NCBI GenBank assembly: GCA_021787595.1
Contig: JAJYLQ010000004.1
Location: 122,752-186,751, forward strand
Length of the DNA: 64,000 nucleotides
Source of the DNA: Chloroflexota bacterium
Lineage (GTDB): Bacteria > Chloroflexota > Anaerolineae > Anaerolineales > Villigracilaceae
Reading direction: 5' to 3'
Shown in pieces: positions 9,544-17,179 of the stretch. Within the stretch, counting starts at the first letter, position 1; every line of letters begins with the position of its first letter. The position numbers and the translations under genes are program-made. The notes below the pieces were generated by a model. That model made no database searches and had not been told where the DNA came from. It saw only the letters and a program-made list of their open reading frames with translations.

Positions 9544-12042
9544 TTAATTTTCTCTGAGCATTGCCAGCTCTCGCGGAGTCCGGTCGCGCATCGAGATCGC
9601 ACCGGTCAGACATTTCTGCACACACAATGAACAGCCGATGCACCGCGCCGGATCAGAAAACAGGAGCCGCTTTTCGTCCAGTGTGATCGCCATGTACGGA
9701 CAGCGCGCGCAGTCTCCGCACGAGACGCATAAGTCGTAATCGAAAGTCGAAATCTTTTTAACCGGCGACAGTGCCATAAAGTCCGTGATCGGATGCGGTT
9801 GGGCGATCCCAATCAGCTCGCGCATGGATTTGATGCCGCGTTCCTGCATCAGAAAAGCCGTGCCCGATTCAAGTTCGCGAATGATGCCGTATCCATATTT
9901 CGTCGGCATCGTGCAGAATTGGACCGTCTTCACACCGAGCGCGAGGAAATCCATCGCGGCTTTGTAATTCATCGGGCCGCCATTGCCGGAAATTGCGACG
10001 CCTTCGGGTATGGCGTTGGCGAGAGTCAAATTCGAAATGGGTGTGACGCCTTCGCCGCTCATGCCGACGATCACGCCTTCTTCCCAAACGCGTTCAAGCG
10101 AGCCGGTTCGGAATGCCAGCGTGGGGAAGGAGTTTGCCAGCGTGACGCCTGCTTTTTTGTTTGGATATTTTGCAAAGACTTGTTTGATCGCGCGCAGGAT
10201 TGGGACGATGGATGTGACCGCCGCGGTCAGCTTGAAAAGTTTGGGGACGTTTGGATCGCCGACTTCCATGACCCACTCAATAATCTTGGCTGTGAGCGCC
10301 GCGTTCTGCGAAACGATGTCGCCCTCGGTTCCATCGCCGCCCTGCGGACAAGACAATGAATATTCGATTCCCATCGCGCCCGCGGCTTCCAGCTTCTTCG
10401 TGTTGGATTGCCATCCGGCTTTATCGCCCTCGTCGTGACCCGTGACTGGTCCGCCCGTCGAAGCCATGGTCAAACGATCGGGCCATTTCTTGATCAACTG
10501 CTCGACTTCGCGGCAAACGCGGTCAAGCGGATGCCCTGAGACGTTATCTGCATTGGCATACGTGGACTGGCTGAACGTGAACATGTATTCAGCCGGAATG
10601 TGTATCGGGACGTTATCGAACGCGGTCTTCATGATCGCGCCGGCCCAGCCCGCTTCGTATGCCTTTTGCATTTGATCCAAACCATCCGTCATCGGCGAAG
10701 CGGACAGCAAATACGGCGAGCGAATTTGTTGCCCGAAGAAATCAGTTGTGAGCGAAACGGGAACGCGGTTATAGCCGGGAAGCGCATAATATGATTTGGT
10801 TGGTTTTTCAATGGCGGGTTTTGGCTGCCGCTTCAAATAAGCATTAATCTCAAGCGCGGCATTCTTGCCGGATGCTACAGCCTGAACGACGGTCCTTGGA
10901 CCAGTCATCATATCGCCCGCGTAAAATATTCCTTCGATTGAATCGCGCGGCATTGTAGATCGCATTCCAATCGCGATAATGACCGCATCGAAATCATCGC
11001 GTGCGCCTCCCGTGCCATTCAAATCGCGGACGTTTGCAGGGCTGAACGGTTGGCCCTCCGGCAATTGAACTTTCATCGTTTCAATTCCTGAAATGCCTTT
11101 TTCATTTTTCTTGATGCGTGTCACGCGAATTCGTCCGTTGACTTCAATGTCAAACTCTATTAATTCCGCGCGCTCTTTCGCCGTCAGCGGCATCTCGGAG
11201 AGTTTTTCGAGCATGAACAATTCGACGTGTTTTGCGCCGCGCTGCCTGGCTGTGATGGCGCAATCCGCCGCCGTCGCGCCGCCGCCGATAACGGCCACGC
11301 GTCCATTGAACTTGAATGCGCTTGGATTGGAAAGCAAATCAACCATTTTGATGGCAAGGTTTTCATTCTCAATGCCAGGCTCGATCGGTTTCCATAGACC
11401 AGCTGTAACGCAAACGGCGTCATAGCCTTGCTTCAACAATTGTCCTGGATCATCAATTTTCGTGTTCGTCTTCGCGTTGATCGCTCCTAACGAAAGCAGA
11501 AATTCGATGTCGGTCTCGACGACTTTTTTATCCAGGCGATGATTGGGAATCAAGTTCAACATTCCGCCCAATTGGTTGCGGCTCTCGTAAATATCAACGG
11601 CATATCCCATTTGAGCCAGTGCCGCTGCGGTGCCGAGTCCCGCAGGTCCGCCGCCGATGACCGCAACTTTCCTGCCGTTCAATGCAGGAATCGAAAATTT
11701 TGGAATGCCGCCGTCGCGCTTTGCCATTTCAACGAGGGTGGCCTGAACTTTTGGAATATTGATGGCTCCATCGAAGTTTTTGCGGCTGCAGGCCGCCATA
11801 CAAAATGTATCCGGGCAGACCATTCCGCAAACGCCGCCGAAGGGATTGGCATGCATGATCTCCGCTGCCGAACGCTGAATATCCGATTTGTTTCCAACGC
11901 GAGCCGCCATGATAAAGTCAAAGGGCGAGCAGTTGGCTGGACAGGCTTCCTTGCAGGGTTTCTCCTCGCAGTATTCGCAGCGCATCAACTCTGCCTGGAG
12001 TTGATGTCTGGTCATGAAGAGCGAATCTGGCAGGCCGTTCAT
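9544..12042 (-). CDS. Fused dihydropyrimidine-dehydrogenase-like flavoprotein (PreT-PreA type)
   Basis: 832 residues, preceded by a GAGGTGAG ribosome site. Residues about 18-110 form the N-terminal double 4Fe-4S domain (CEYCEEKPCKEACPANCSP, then GGVCGMVCPDTFCMAAC). FAD and NAD(P) Rossmann domains follow (VAVIGGGPAGLGTAAAL; VAVIGGGATAADCA). Next is a dihydroorotate-dehydrogenase-like FMN barrel (SASPMTDGLDQMQKAYEAGW, SLSCPQGG, ISGNGGPMNYKAAMDFLALG). Two 4Fe-4S motifs (CVSCGDCARCP, CIGCSLCVQKC) end the protein. The order matches eukaryotic DPD and the E. coli PreT/PreA pair, fused here. By eye the Cys/Ser expected in the loop after SCP is absent, so the substrate may differ. It is probably co-transcribed with the SsnA-type gene. 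Confidence 0.8.
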   Translation of the reverse strand: MNGLPDSLFMTRHQLQAELMRCEYCEEKPCKEACPANCSPFDFIMAARVGNKSDIQRSAAEIMHANPFGGVCGMVCPDTFCMAACSRKNFDGAINIPKVQATLVEMAKRDGGIPKFSIPALNGRKVAVIGGGPAGLGTAAALAQMGYAVDIYESRNQLGGMLNLIPNHRLDKKVVETDIEFLLSLGAINAKTNTKIDDPGQLLKQGYDAVCVTAGLWKPIEPGIENENLAIKMVDLLSNPSAFKFNGRVAVIGGGATAADCAITARQRGAKHVELFMLEKLSEMPLTAKERAELIEFDIEVNGRIRVTRIKKNEKGISGIETMKVQLPEGQPFSPANVRDLNGTGGARDDFDAVIIAIGMRSTMPRDSIEGIFYAGDMMTGPRTVVQAVASGKNAALEINAYLKRQPKPAIEKPTKSYYALPGYNRVPVSLTTDFFGQQIRSPYLLSASPMTDGLDQMQKAYEAGWAGAIMKTAFDNVPIHIPAEYMFTFSQSTYANADNVSGHPLDRVCREVEQLIKKWPDRLTMASTGGPVTGHDEGDKAGWQSNTKKLEAAGAMGIEYSLSCPQGGDGTEGDIVSQNAALTAKIIEWVMEVGDPNVPKLFKLTAAVTSIVPILRAIKQVFAKYPNKKAGVTLANSFPTLAFRTGSLERVWEEGVIVGMSGEGVTPISNLTLANAIPEGVAISGNGGPMNYKAAMDFLALGVKTVQFCTMPTKYGYGIIRELESGTAFLMQERGIKSMRELIGIAQPHPITDFMALSPVKKISTFDYDLCVSCGDCARCPYMAITLDEKRLLFSDPARCIGCSLCVQKCLTGAISMRDRTPRELAMLREN

Positions 12043-12224
12043 ATTCTCACCTCATATCGAGAAATATTTTTTGACGCAAAGCTCACGAATCCATTTTATA
12101 ACTTTCATGGATTTAAGCCGAGTGTAGAAACTCCATTCCCCAAAGGTGATATGTCACTGCTTAAATAAAAACAACTCTCCTGGACATGCTTTCTTTTCGC
12201 GTGGCGGAGAGTCGCGCGCTTATC

Positions 12225-12252
12225 AAAAAGCCGACGTTAGGAAACGTCGGCT
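12225..12252 (-). terminator. Rho-independent terminator of the F420 operon
   Basis: On the minus strand a perfect 10-bp stem (core GCCGACGTT) with a 4-nt loop is followed directly by TTTTT. It lies 59 bp past the cofC stop, where the cofE-to-cofC operon should end. Confidence 0.8.
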
Positions 12253-12310
12253 GCGCATGAAACGGTTGGGGGGCGTTCTCCAACACGGGATGGCTGGCGT
12301 TTGTTGAAAT

Positions 12311-12925
12311 TTATTCTTTTGCTTTAATTCCTTCCATCTTCTTAATCAACTCCAGGTCCTCGGGCAAATCCAAATCGAGTTCGAGCGAGGGCAGGTTGAC
12401 GATCTCAAGACGCGCGCCGGCTTTCTTTGCGCGGTCACAATGACGCGCGAACGAGCCTTCGCCAAAATCGTATTCGATGATGTCGGCGGGTGAGAGGAGC
12501 AATGCGTTGGTTCCTTTTTGATGGCGGTCAGGTGCGATAACAACGACCGGCGGATTCGACGAACGCTCCAGCAGCGCCGTGACGTCTTCGCGATTGAGCA
12601 GCGGCAAATCGGCGGGGACGATCAGAACGCCGCGCGAAGCATATACTTGCGCGACGACGGTCGCGCGTTTGAGGGCGGTGTTCAGCGTCGGCGCGCCGTC
12701 TTCCTGGACGGTGCGCGCTCCCAGGTCTCGCGCGAGCGCCAGCGCCGACGAGTCGCGGCTGACCACAAGGACTTCTTCAATTTCTCTTAGATCAGTCAGT
12801 GTCTGAATGGTATGTTGAAGTAGTATGCGATTCAGTTCCGCCCGTTCATCCTCGGATAACGTACCTGCGAGCCGCGACTTGCCGCGCCGCAAAGGTTTTA
12901 CAGGGACGATTGCCCAGAGTGTCAT
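12311..12925 (-). CDS. cofC: 2-phospho-L-lactate/phosphoenolpyruvate guanylyltransferase CofC
   Basis: 204-residue nucleotidyltransferase. The N-terminal signature WAIVPVKPLRRGKSRLAGTLS is diagnostic for CofC/FbiD. LIVPADLPLLNREDV carries the metal-binding Asp pair, and PDRHQKGTNALLLSP follows. It joins GTP to 2-phospholactate or, in most bacteria, phosphoenolpyruvate, giving the activated donor used by CofD. Its ATG overlaps the stop of cofD (ATGA), so translation is coupled. It is the last gene of the operon. Which acid it prefers cannot be read from the sequence, but the FbiB-like nitroreductase nearby fits the PEP route. Confidence 0.9.
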   Translation of the reverse strand: MTLWAIVPVKPLRRGKSRLAGTLSEDERAELNRILLQHTIQTLTDLREIEEVLVVSRDSSALALARDLGARTVQEDGAPTLNTALKRATVVAQVYASRGVLIVPADLPLLNREDVTALLERSSNPPVVVIAPDRHQKGTNALLLSPADIIEYDFGEGSFARHCDRAKKAGARLEIVNLPSLELDLDLPEDLELIKKMEGIKAKE

Positions 12926-13926
12926 TGTTCTGTTCCGATGAAGTTTAGCACATCTTCCGCCAATTGTCGCCGGTCGTCCGGCGTTTTCATCAACGTGCCG
13001 GCGACTAATGTTTGCATGTTTAAACTCTTTACCTCCGGCTCAAGCTGCGAATCGATTTTATCCATCACGAAGTGCGTGACCAGTCCCTGATATTGTTTCG
13101 CAACAGCCAATGCGGAGGGTTCGATTCCCAGCTCGCGATACATTTTCGCGGCCGGACCTTTGACAGCTTGTCCGCCGATGATGGGAGAAATGGCAATGAT
13201 GGATAATGGATGACCCTGAAAGGGCGCAGGGCGTTGGAGAATGGAGAATTGAAGAACTGACAAAATGGGATTAATGCTCACCCATGGATTGGATGGACAA
13301 ATCACGATTGCGTCCGCCGATTGGATCGCTTCACGCGCGCCGGGCGCAGGTTCCGCTTCGTTGACTCCGTCAAACCGAAAGCCTTTGACGCGCGGCTCAC
13401 ATCTTCGATGGACGAAATATTCTTGGAATGCCAAATCACCTTCATCCGTTTCGACAATGGTTCTAACCGGATTATCGCTCATTGGGATGACAGTATGATG
13501 AATTCCCCATGCCTTGCAAAAGTCGCGTGTGATCTCCGACAGGCATTGACCTTCTTTGAGTCGCCGCGTGCGCTCGATGTGTGTTGCCAAATCCTGGTCG
13601 CCGAGATGGAACCAACCCGGCCCGCCAAGTTTTTCGATGTTTGAAATTGCATTCCATGTTTCGTCGACTCGTCCCCAGCCGGTATCTGGATTTGCAAGTC
13701 CGGCTAACGTGTAACAAACCGTATCGAGATCGGGAGAAATGTATAGACCGAGATGCTCGAAGTCATCGCCGGTATTGACGATGATGGTCAGGTCTTCAGG
13801 TGCGAGGATCTGGGCGAGTCCATGTGCGAGTTTTGCGCCGCCGACTCCGCCCGCGAGGGCAACGATTTTCTGTCGGACAGTGGACAGTGGACGGTGGACG
13901 GTTTCTTTAGATTTCATCGGCTTCAT
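12922..13926 (-). CDS. cofD: 2-phospho-L-lactate (or enolpyruvyl) transferase CofD
   Basis: 334 residues from the ATG at 13926; 13917 is a second possible start. The core begins [18 protein letters not shown], the CofD phosphate-binding loop. Then come [29 protein letters not shown] split over two motifs, [16 protein letters not shown], and [16 protein letters not shown] with [13 protein letters not shown]. It transfers the phospholactyl or phosphoenolpyruvyl group to Fo to give (dehydro)F420-0. The first residues ([10 protein letters not shown]) are encoded by a heptanucleotide repeat rather than a conserved N-terminus. A second repeat-derived stretch lies between SINPIL and the SPIIGG motif. 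It overlaps the four-helix gene upstream by about 20 bp and cofC by 4 bp. Confidence 0.9.
   Translation of the reverse strand: MKPMKSKETVHRPLSTVRQKIVALAGGVGGAKLAHGLAQILAPEDLTIIVNTGDDFEHLGLYISPDLDTVCYTLAGLANPDTGWGRVDETWNAISNIEKLGGPGWFHLGDQDLATHIERTRRLKEGQCLSEITRDFCKAWGIHHTVIPMSDNPVRTIVETDEGDLAFQEYFVHRRCEPRVKGFRFDGVNEAEPAPGAREAIQSADAIVICPSNPWVSINPILSVLQFSILQRPAPFQGHPLSIIAISPIIGGQAVKGPAAKMYRELGIEPSALAVAKQYQGLVTHFVMDKIDSQLEPEVKSLNMQTLVAGTLMKTPDDRRQLAEDVLNFIGTEQ
13196..13255. repeat. Heptanucleotide-type repeat inside cofD
   Basis: Imperfect tandem units related to GGAGAAT (ATGGATAATGG, GGAGAATGGAGAATTG) lie in frame within cofD. They encode a non-conserved stretch after SINPILSV. The same unit recurs inside moeA at 31947-32008. 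Confidence 0.55.
13879..13903. repeat. Heptanucleotide tandem repeat at the 5' end of cofD
   Basis: Three to four imperfect copies of GTGGACG/GTGGACA. They form codons 6-13 or so of cofD. Related GTCCACC arrays occur in moeA-2 (37324, 37447) and in the gap at 14351. Confidence 0.65.
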
Positions 13927-14317
13927 AAAGCAATTGTGCTTCGCTGACGTTTCTGCTTGATGTAGTAAGTGCTTTGCGGAAAGCGCTGATTCGCTTCGCA
14001 AGCTCTTGTGATTTCAAATCTAATTGTTCCATGAATGTTGTATCGTTTATATATTTTCGACGAACGATGATTCTTTGACAAGCAACTGTTTCGATTAATG
14101 AGCGAAGTGCCAAGCCTAGAAAACGATTTTGTTCGGCGTCACTTTGGCCTGTTGAACCTTCAGCGATATTAAGCGCGATGGATGTGGCTGCGCGAGTGAT
14201 TTGCGAACTTAGATTGAACTTTTCGCTGTTGGGCAATTGATCTGCGAGTTCGTATATTGCGTCAATATAGTTCAGCGCCAGTTGCCAAACTTCGAGATTC
14301 TCAAATTTGAAGGACAT
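13907..14317 (-). CDS. Four-helix bundle protein (S23 / 23S rRNA intervening-sequence protein family)
   Basis: 136 residues, all helical. The opening [20 protein letters not shown] and the central [19 protein letters not shown] match the S23/avd four-helix family first seen encoded in 23S rRNA intervening sequences. [17 protein letters not shown] follows. Members are often scattered as stand-alone genes and no biochemical role is established. This one is wedged into the F420 operon between the nitroreductase and cofD and overlaps the latter, so it looks like a later arrival tolerated in the operon. Confidence 0.85.
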   Translation of the reverse strand: MSFKFENLEVWQLALNYIDAIYELADQLPNSEKFNLSSQITRAATSIALNIAEGSTGQSDAEQNRFLGLALRSLIETVACQRIIVRRKYINDTTFMEQLDLKSQELAKRISAFRKALTTSSRNVSEAQLLYEADEI

Positions 14318-14350
14318 CTTTCCGCCTTGTCTTCATGTAGTTGCACAAAG

Positions 14351-14381
14351 AACGGTCAACGGTCTACCGTCCGCGGTCAAA
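14351..14381. repeat. Heptanucleotide tandem repeat
   Basis: Four imperfect units of the CGGTCAA / CGGTCTAC type fill the gap between the nitroreductase stop and the four-helix gene. Same class as 13879 and 37324. Confidence 0.6.
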
Positions 14382-14964
14382 TGACTTTCACCATATCAAT
14401 CATTGGTTTCAGCGTTTTGTCTTTTGCAACATCGTTTGCATATCCAATAAAAATCATTGCTTGTGGTTCCCAGCTTCCGAGCAAATTTAAAGCTGTTTGC
14501 GTTTCTTGTTTTGCATACAGCGGCCAGCAAATCCAATTTCCATCGAGGCCTTCGGCATGCGCCGCGAGCAGAATCTGTAATCCGGCCAGCGCGGTGGATT
14601 GGATGTTCATGATCGTTTCTTCCGGCGTGTCCACGCGGACAGCCGTCGCATCGCGGCATAAGACGATAATCACGGGCGCTTCGTCAATGCGGCGCAGGGA
14701 ATTGGCCACGCGCTTTTCGATTTCTGATTCAGATGCGCCCTCGTTTTGCATGTCAACGCGCATTTTTGTTGTCAGCGCGAGGCCAAGCCGCGTTCGGGCC
14801 GCTTGATCTTTGACGAGGACGAATCTCCACGGCTGGCAGTTATGCGCAGACGGCGCGTACGCCGCAGTGGTGAGAATGCGCTCGATCACGGAATCCGGTA
14901 TCGGATCTGGCTTGAAGCGCCGGACGGATCGCCGCGAACGCAGGAATTCGTGCGCCGAATTCAT
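14377..14964 (-). CDS. Nitroreductase-family protein, candidate dehydro-F420 reductase (FbiB C-domain-like)
   Basis: 195 residues. The FMN-binding nitroreductase pattern is clear: FLRSRRSVRRFKPDPIPDSVIE, then APSAHNCQPWRFVLVKD, an NIQSTALAGLQILLAAHAEGL helix, and a C-terminal MIFIGYAND. In mycobacterial FbiB a domain of this type is fused to the CofE ligase and reduces dehydro-F420-0. Here cofE and the nitroreductase are separate genes in one operon, which points to the same role. A generic flavin nitroreductase is the alternative. Its ATG overlaps the stop of the PPOX-type gene upstream by 4 bp. Confidence 0.8.
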   Translation of the reverse strand: MNSAHEFLRSRRSVRRFKPDPIPDSVIERILTTAAYAPSAHNCQPWRFVLVKDQAARTRLGLALTTKMRVDMQNEGASESEIEKRVANSLRRIDEAPVIIVLCRDATAVRVDTPEETIMNIQSTALAGLQILLAAHAEGLDGNWICWPLYAKQETQTALNLLGSWEPQAMIFIGYANDVAKDKTLKPMIDMVKVI

Positions 14965-15362
14965 CCGTGCGCGTCAACTTTTCGAGACTCGATTTTATAG
15001 ATCACGCGTGGTTGCTTGGGATTGTGTCCCGGATAATTTCGATTGCCGTGATATTTGAAATTGAGTGTATCAATGTGATCTTCGGCGCCATCCGTTGTGA
15101 ACTCGATGATCTTGCCGCGGACCTGCACATACCGATACGGGTTTTTTGGATCGGCAATGCAAAGCGCCACGTTGGGGCGGGCACGCATGTTTTTATCTTT
15201 CAAGCGTCCGGTTGCCGTGTTGATGCGAATGTAATCGCCGTCCATGTCGAACCAGACCGGCGTGACTTGCGGCGTGCCGTCTGACATCACTGTGGCGAGA
15301 TAGACGAAGGCTTTGGTTTCGTCCTTCAACAAATCTTGATGCGATTCAGGGATGACTTTCAT
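14961..15362 (-). CDS. PPOX-class F420-dependent oxidoreductase (split beta-barrel)
   Basis: 133-residue flavin/deazaflavin split-barrel protein. Marks are KAFVYLATVMSDGTPQVTPVWF, DGDYIRINTATGRLKDKNMRA, NVALCIADPKNPYRYVQVRG and a C-terminal YKIESRKVDAHG. Short members with the T..DG.P...PVWF start belong to the F420-binding FDOR-B group that reduces biliverdin or unsaturated substrates. The position within the F420 operon supports F420 as cofactor. The substrate is unknown. It overlaps its upstream neighbour by 17 bp and the nitroreductase by 4 bp. Confidence 0.85.
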   Translation of the reverse strand: MKVIPESHQDLLKDETKAFVYLATVMSDGTPQVTPVWFDMDGDYIRINTATGRLKDKNMRARPNVALCIADPKNPYRYVQVRGKIIEFTTDGAEDHIDTLNFKYHGNRNYPGHNPKQPRVIYKIESRKVDAHG

Positions 15363-15723
15363 TTTGGTCCTCGGGGTTTGGAATGTAAAGAACTTTCATG
15401 TTCTCATCGTGGAATGCCAGAATATTTTCTATATCATTTGACGAACAGCCAAGCAGAAGTTTTACTTCGGCGTCGCGTTTGAGTGTATCAAACGTGCATA
15501 AGATTCCTGTTAGCATTCTGTTACCAAGCGATCCAAGCCAAACGTCAATGCCGCCGCCGTCCGCTGCAGATGTGCCTTCAAGATATCCATAATCAAGCGG
15601 ATAAACCCGATCGGGCGGCCAGTTTGGATGCGGCTTGCCTTTCGGTCTGTCTATGACGATGGAGCGGGTCGCCGCTAAATTTGCCATTGCCTCCCAAAAA
15701 GCTTTATCGCGTTTTATTGTCAT
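15346..15723 (-). CDS. Inorganic pyrophosphatase-like protein
   Basis: 125 residues, shorter than family I pyrophosphatases (about 170). The N-terminal half keeps their layout: IVIDRPKGKPHPNWPP, then VYPLDYGYLEGTSAADGGGIDVWLGS, which parallels the YP-DYG-T-DGDPLDV active-site strand. One Asp of the DGDPLD triad is replaced by Gly. GILCTFDTLKRDAEVKLLLG parallels the KDWK region. CofC releases pyrophosphate, so a PPi-removing partner in this operon would make sense, but that is inference and activity is uncertain given the altered motif. Its ATG overlaps the cofE stop by 4 bp. Confidence 0.65.
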   Translation of the reverse strand: MTIKRDKAFWEAMANLAATRSIVIDRPKGKPHPNWPPDRVYPLDYGYLEGTSAADGGGIDVWLGSLGNRMLTGILCTFDTLKRDAEVKLLLGCSSNDIENILAFHDENMKVLYIPNPEDQNESHP

Positions 15724-16520
15724 CGGAACAAGTCTTGTTCTTTCGGGCGGATCAACTCTTTCAACGATCCTTCGCGCAGCGGATAGGGAAATCCGCGTAC
15801 GTGGACAACGGGCGTGCCTTCCGCGGCTTGTCCCATGACGAGCGATGCGGCTGCAGCCAGTTCGTCCGCTACGCCGACGATTGTGATTCGCAACGTGTAA
15901 CCGAATAAATCCTTCCAGCCGCGCTCGTCCATCACGCCGGGGATTCCGCTCAAGCCGATGCAGACTCCTTCCGTGCCGATGCGCCAGGCGCGCCCGTGCG
16001 AATCGATAATCATCACGCCGATTCGTTTACCGGTTGCTTTTTCGATTTTGGTGCGGATGTTACTTGCAGATTGATCGGGGTCTTGCGGAAGGAGCAGAAC
16101 GTATTCTTCCCTCACCCCTGACCCCTCTCCCAATTCCGGGAGAGGGGCGGAGGGGTGAGGGGCAACATTCGAATGATCAATCCCCGCGTTAGCGCAGATG
16201 AATCCAAGTTTGTGTTCGACGATGATCGTGCCGGGACGCGTTCGTAAAACCGAATTGCTTTCCTGTAATATCAATTCGACGAGACGCGCATCCTTTTCGG
16301 TTTGAGCAGCAAGCTCGATGGCGCGCTCGCCCGGCGTCACGGCTGCGAGATTGACCGTGCGTCCTTCGGCTTTGCTGACGATCTTCTGCGCCAAGACAAA
16401 AATATCGTTGTCTTCGAGCCGGATCTTCGAGCGATTGAGCGAATCGAGAATAATATCCGCCAGGTCATCACCGTGGCGGATGAAGGGGACATTGGAGAGC
16501 GGCGTAAGAATGAGGGACAT
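15720..16520 (-). CDS. cofE: Coenzyme F420-0:L-glutamate ligase CofE
   Basis: 266 residues. Signature stretches are LSNVPFIRHGDDLADII, DIFVLAQKIVSKAEGR, LGFICANAGIDHSNV, GVMIIDSHGRAWRIGTEGVCIGLSG and GYTLRITIVGVADELAAAA, matching GTP-dependent F420 gamma-glutamyl ligases. It adds glutamate(s) to F420-0. There is no fused nitroreductase domain; that is a separate gene downstream. Between GIDHSNV and VLLLPQDPD an extra run of about 18 residues (PHPSAPLPELGEGSGVRE) is encoded by a palindromic repeat. It is an in-frame insertion in a loop. This is the first gene of the seven-gene operon. Confidence 0.92.
   Translation of the reverse strand: MSLILTPLSNVPFIRHGDDLADIILDSLNRSKIRLEDNDIFVLAQKIVSKAEGRTVNLAAVTPGERAIELAAQTEKDARLVELILQESNSVLRTRPGTIIVEHKLGFICANAGIDHSNVAPHPSAPLPELGEGSGVREEYVLLLPQDPDQSASNIRTKIEKATGKRIGVMIIDSHGRAWRIGTEGVCIGLSGIPGVMDERGWKDLFGYTLRITIVGVADELAAAASLVMGQAAEGTPVVHVRGFPYPLREGSLKELIRPKEQDLFR
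16109..16162. repeat. Palindromic repeat inserted in frame in cofE
   Basis: A GC-rich palindrome with CCCTCACCC and GGGTGAGGG ends around a CCTCTCCC/GGGAGAGG inner stem. It encodes PHPSAPLPELGEGSGVRE without breaking the frame. A related palindrome fills the inverted-repeat element at 61964-62036. Confidence 0.85.
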
Positions 16521-16530
16521 ATATCCAAAT

Positions 16531-16866
16531 CTACTCCTCGAGGAAGCGGCTCACCTGCTTTTTTAGAGAGGGGAGATCGTCCCTGGCAATATCCCAGGCA
16601 ACCTTGAAATCAATCTTGAAGTAGGCATGGACGATGCGGTTGCGTAGTCCAACGATTTCTCCCCAGGGAACTTCGGGATGACTTTCCTGAAATTCATCAG
16701 ACAGATTTCGACTCGCCTCGCCAATGACTTCCAATTGGCGAACAACGCCGTCCTGCAGCAGACCATTCTCGAGGAATTGTTCTTTGCTGACGCCCGATAG
16801 GTAGCTTTCGATTCGTAAAATCGCGTCCAGAATGTGGTGAAGGTAAACGTTGTCATCTTTCTGCAT
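16531..16866 (-). CDS. hepT: HepT-type toxin (HEPN ribonuclease family, DUF86)
   Basis: 111 residues. The HEPN active-site motif RX4HXY is present as RNRIVHAY near residue 77, where Arg and His are catalytic and the Tyr is the residue AMPylated by MntA in characterised systems. EVIGEASRNLSDEF and HPEVPWGEIVGL are family hallmarks. It overlaps the mntA gene by 14 bp, the standard antitoxin-then-toxin order. The pair sits between the F420:NADP oxidoreductase and cofE, interrupting the F420 gene group. It looks intact. Confidence 0.88.
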   Translation of the reverse strand: MQKDDNVYLHHILDAILRIESYLSGVSKEQFLENGLLQDGVVRQLEVIGEASRNLSDEFQESHPEVPWGEIVGLRNRIVHAYFKIDFKVAWDIARDDLPSLKKQVSRFLEE

Positions 16867-17155
16867 AGATCACCACTTTTTCTCTTTCAACGTAGGGTCG
16901 GATGTACGGACTCAACGAATCTTCTGTAGCCAGGTCCACCTTGCGTCCGAGAATTTTTCCCAGCTCCATCTCGATGCCGAAAAAGCGAAGTCCAAGCGGC
17001 GGCCGCAGGTTATCCGGCTTTAGACGAACGATGATGTCAATGTCACTTTCGGGCGTCTCCTCGCCGCGTGCATAAGAGCCAAAAACCGATATTTGGCTGA
17101 CGTAGGGTTTGAGCATGGGTACGACTTTTTCACGCAAATCCTCAATGCGATTCAC
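16853..17155 (-). CDS. mntA: MntA-type nucleotidyltransferase antitoxin
   Basis: 100 residues. The minimal nucleotidyltransferase motif GSX10DXD is present as GSYARGEETPESDIDI at about residues 27-42, followed by LGLRFFGIEMELGKILGRKVDLAT with the third Asp. Proteins of this type neutralise HepT by adding AMP to its RX4HXY tyrosine. The start ATG lies 24 bp downstream of the F420:NADP oxidoreductase stop, so it may share that transcript. Confidence 0.88.
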   Translation of the reverse strand: MNRIEDLREKVVPMLKPYVSQISVFGSYARGEETPESDIDIIVRLKPDNLRPPLGLRFFGIEMELGKILGRKVDLATEDSLSPYIRPYVEREKVVIYAER

Positions 17156-17179
17156 AGCCTTTGCTCCTCGAACAAGCGC

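Noticed and set aside
13110..13140. tRNA T-arm-like GGTTCGATTCCC
   Set aside because: It lies within cofD (antisense) and has no acceptor stem or anticodon arm around it.
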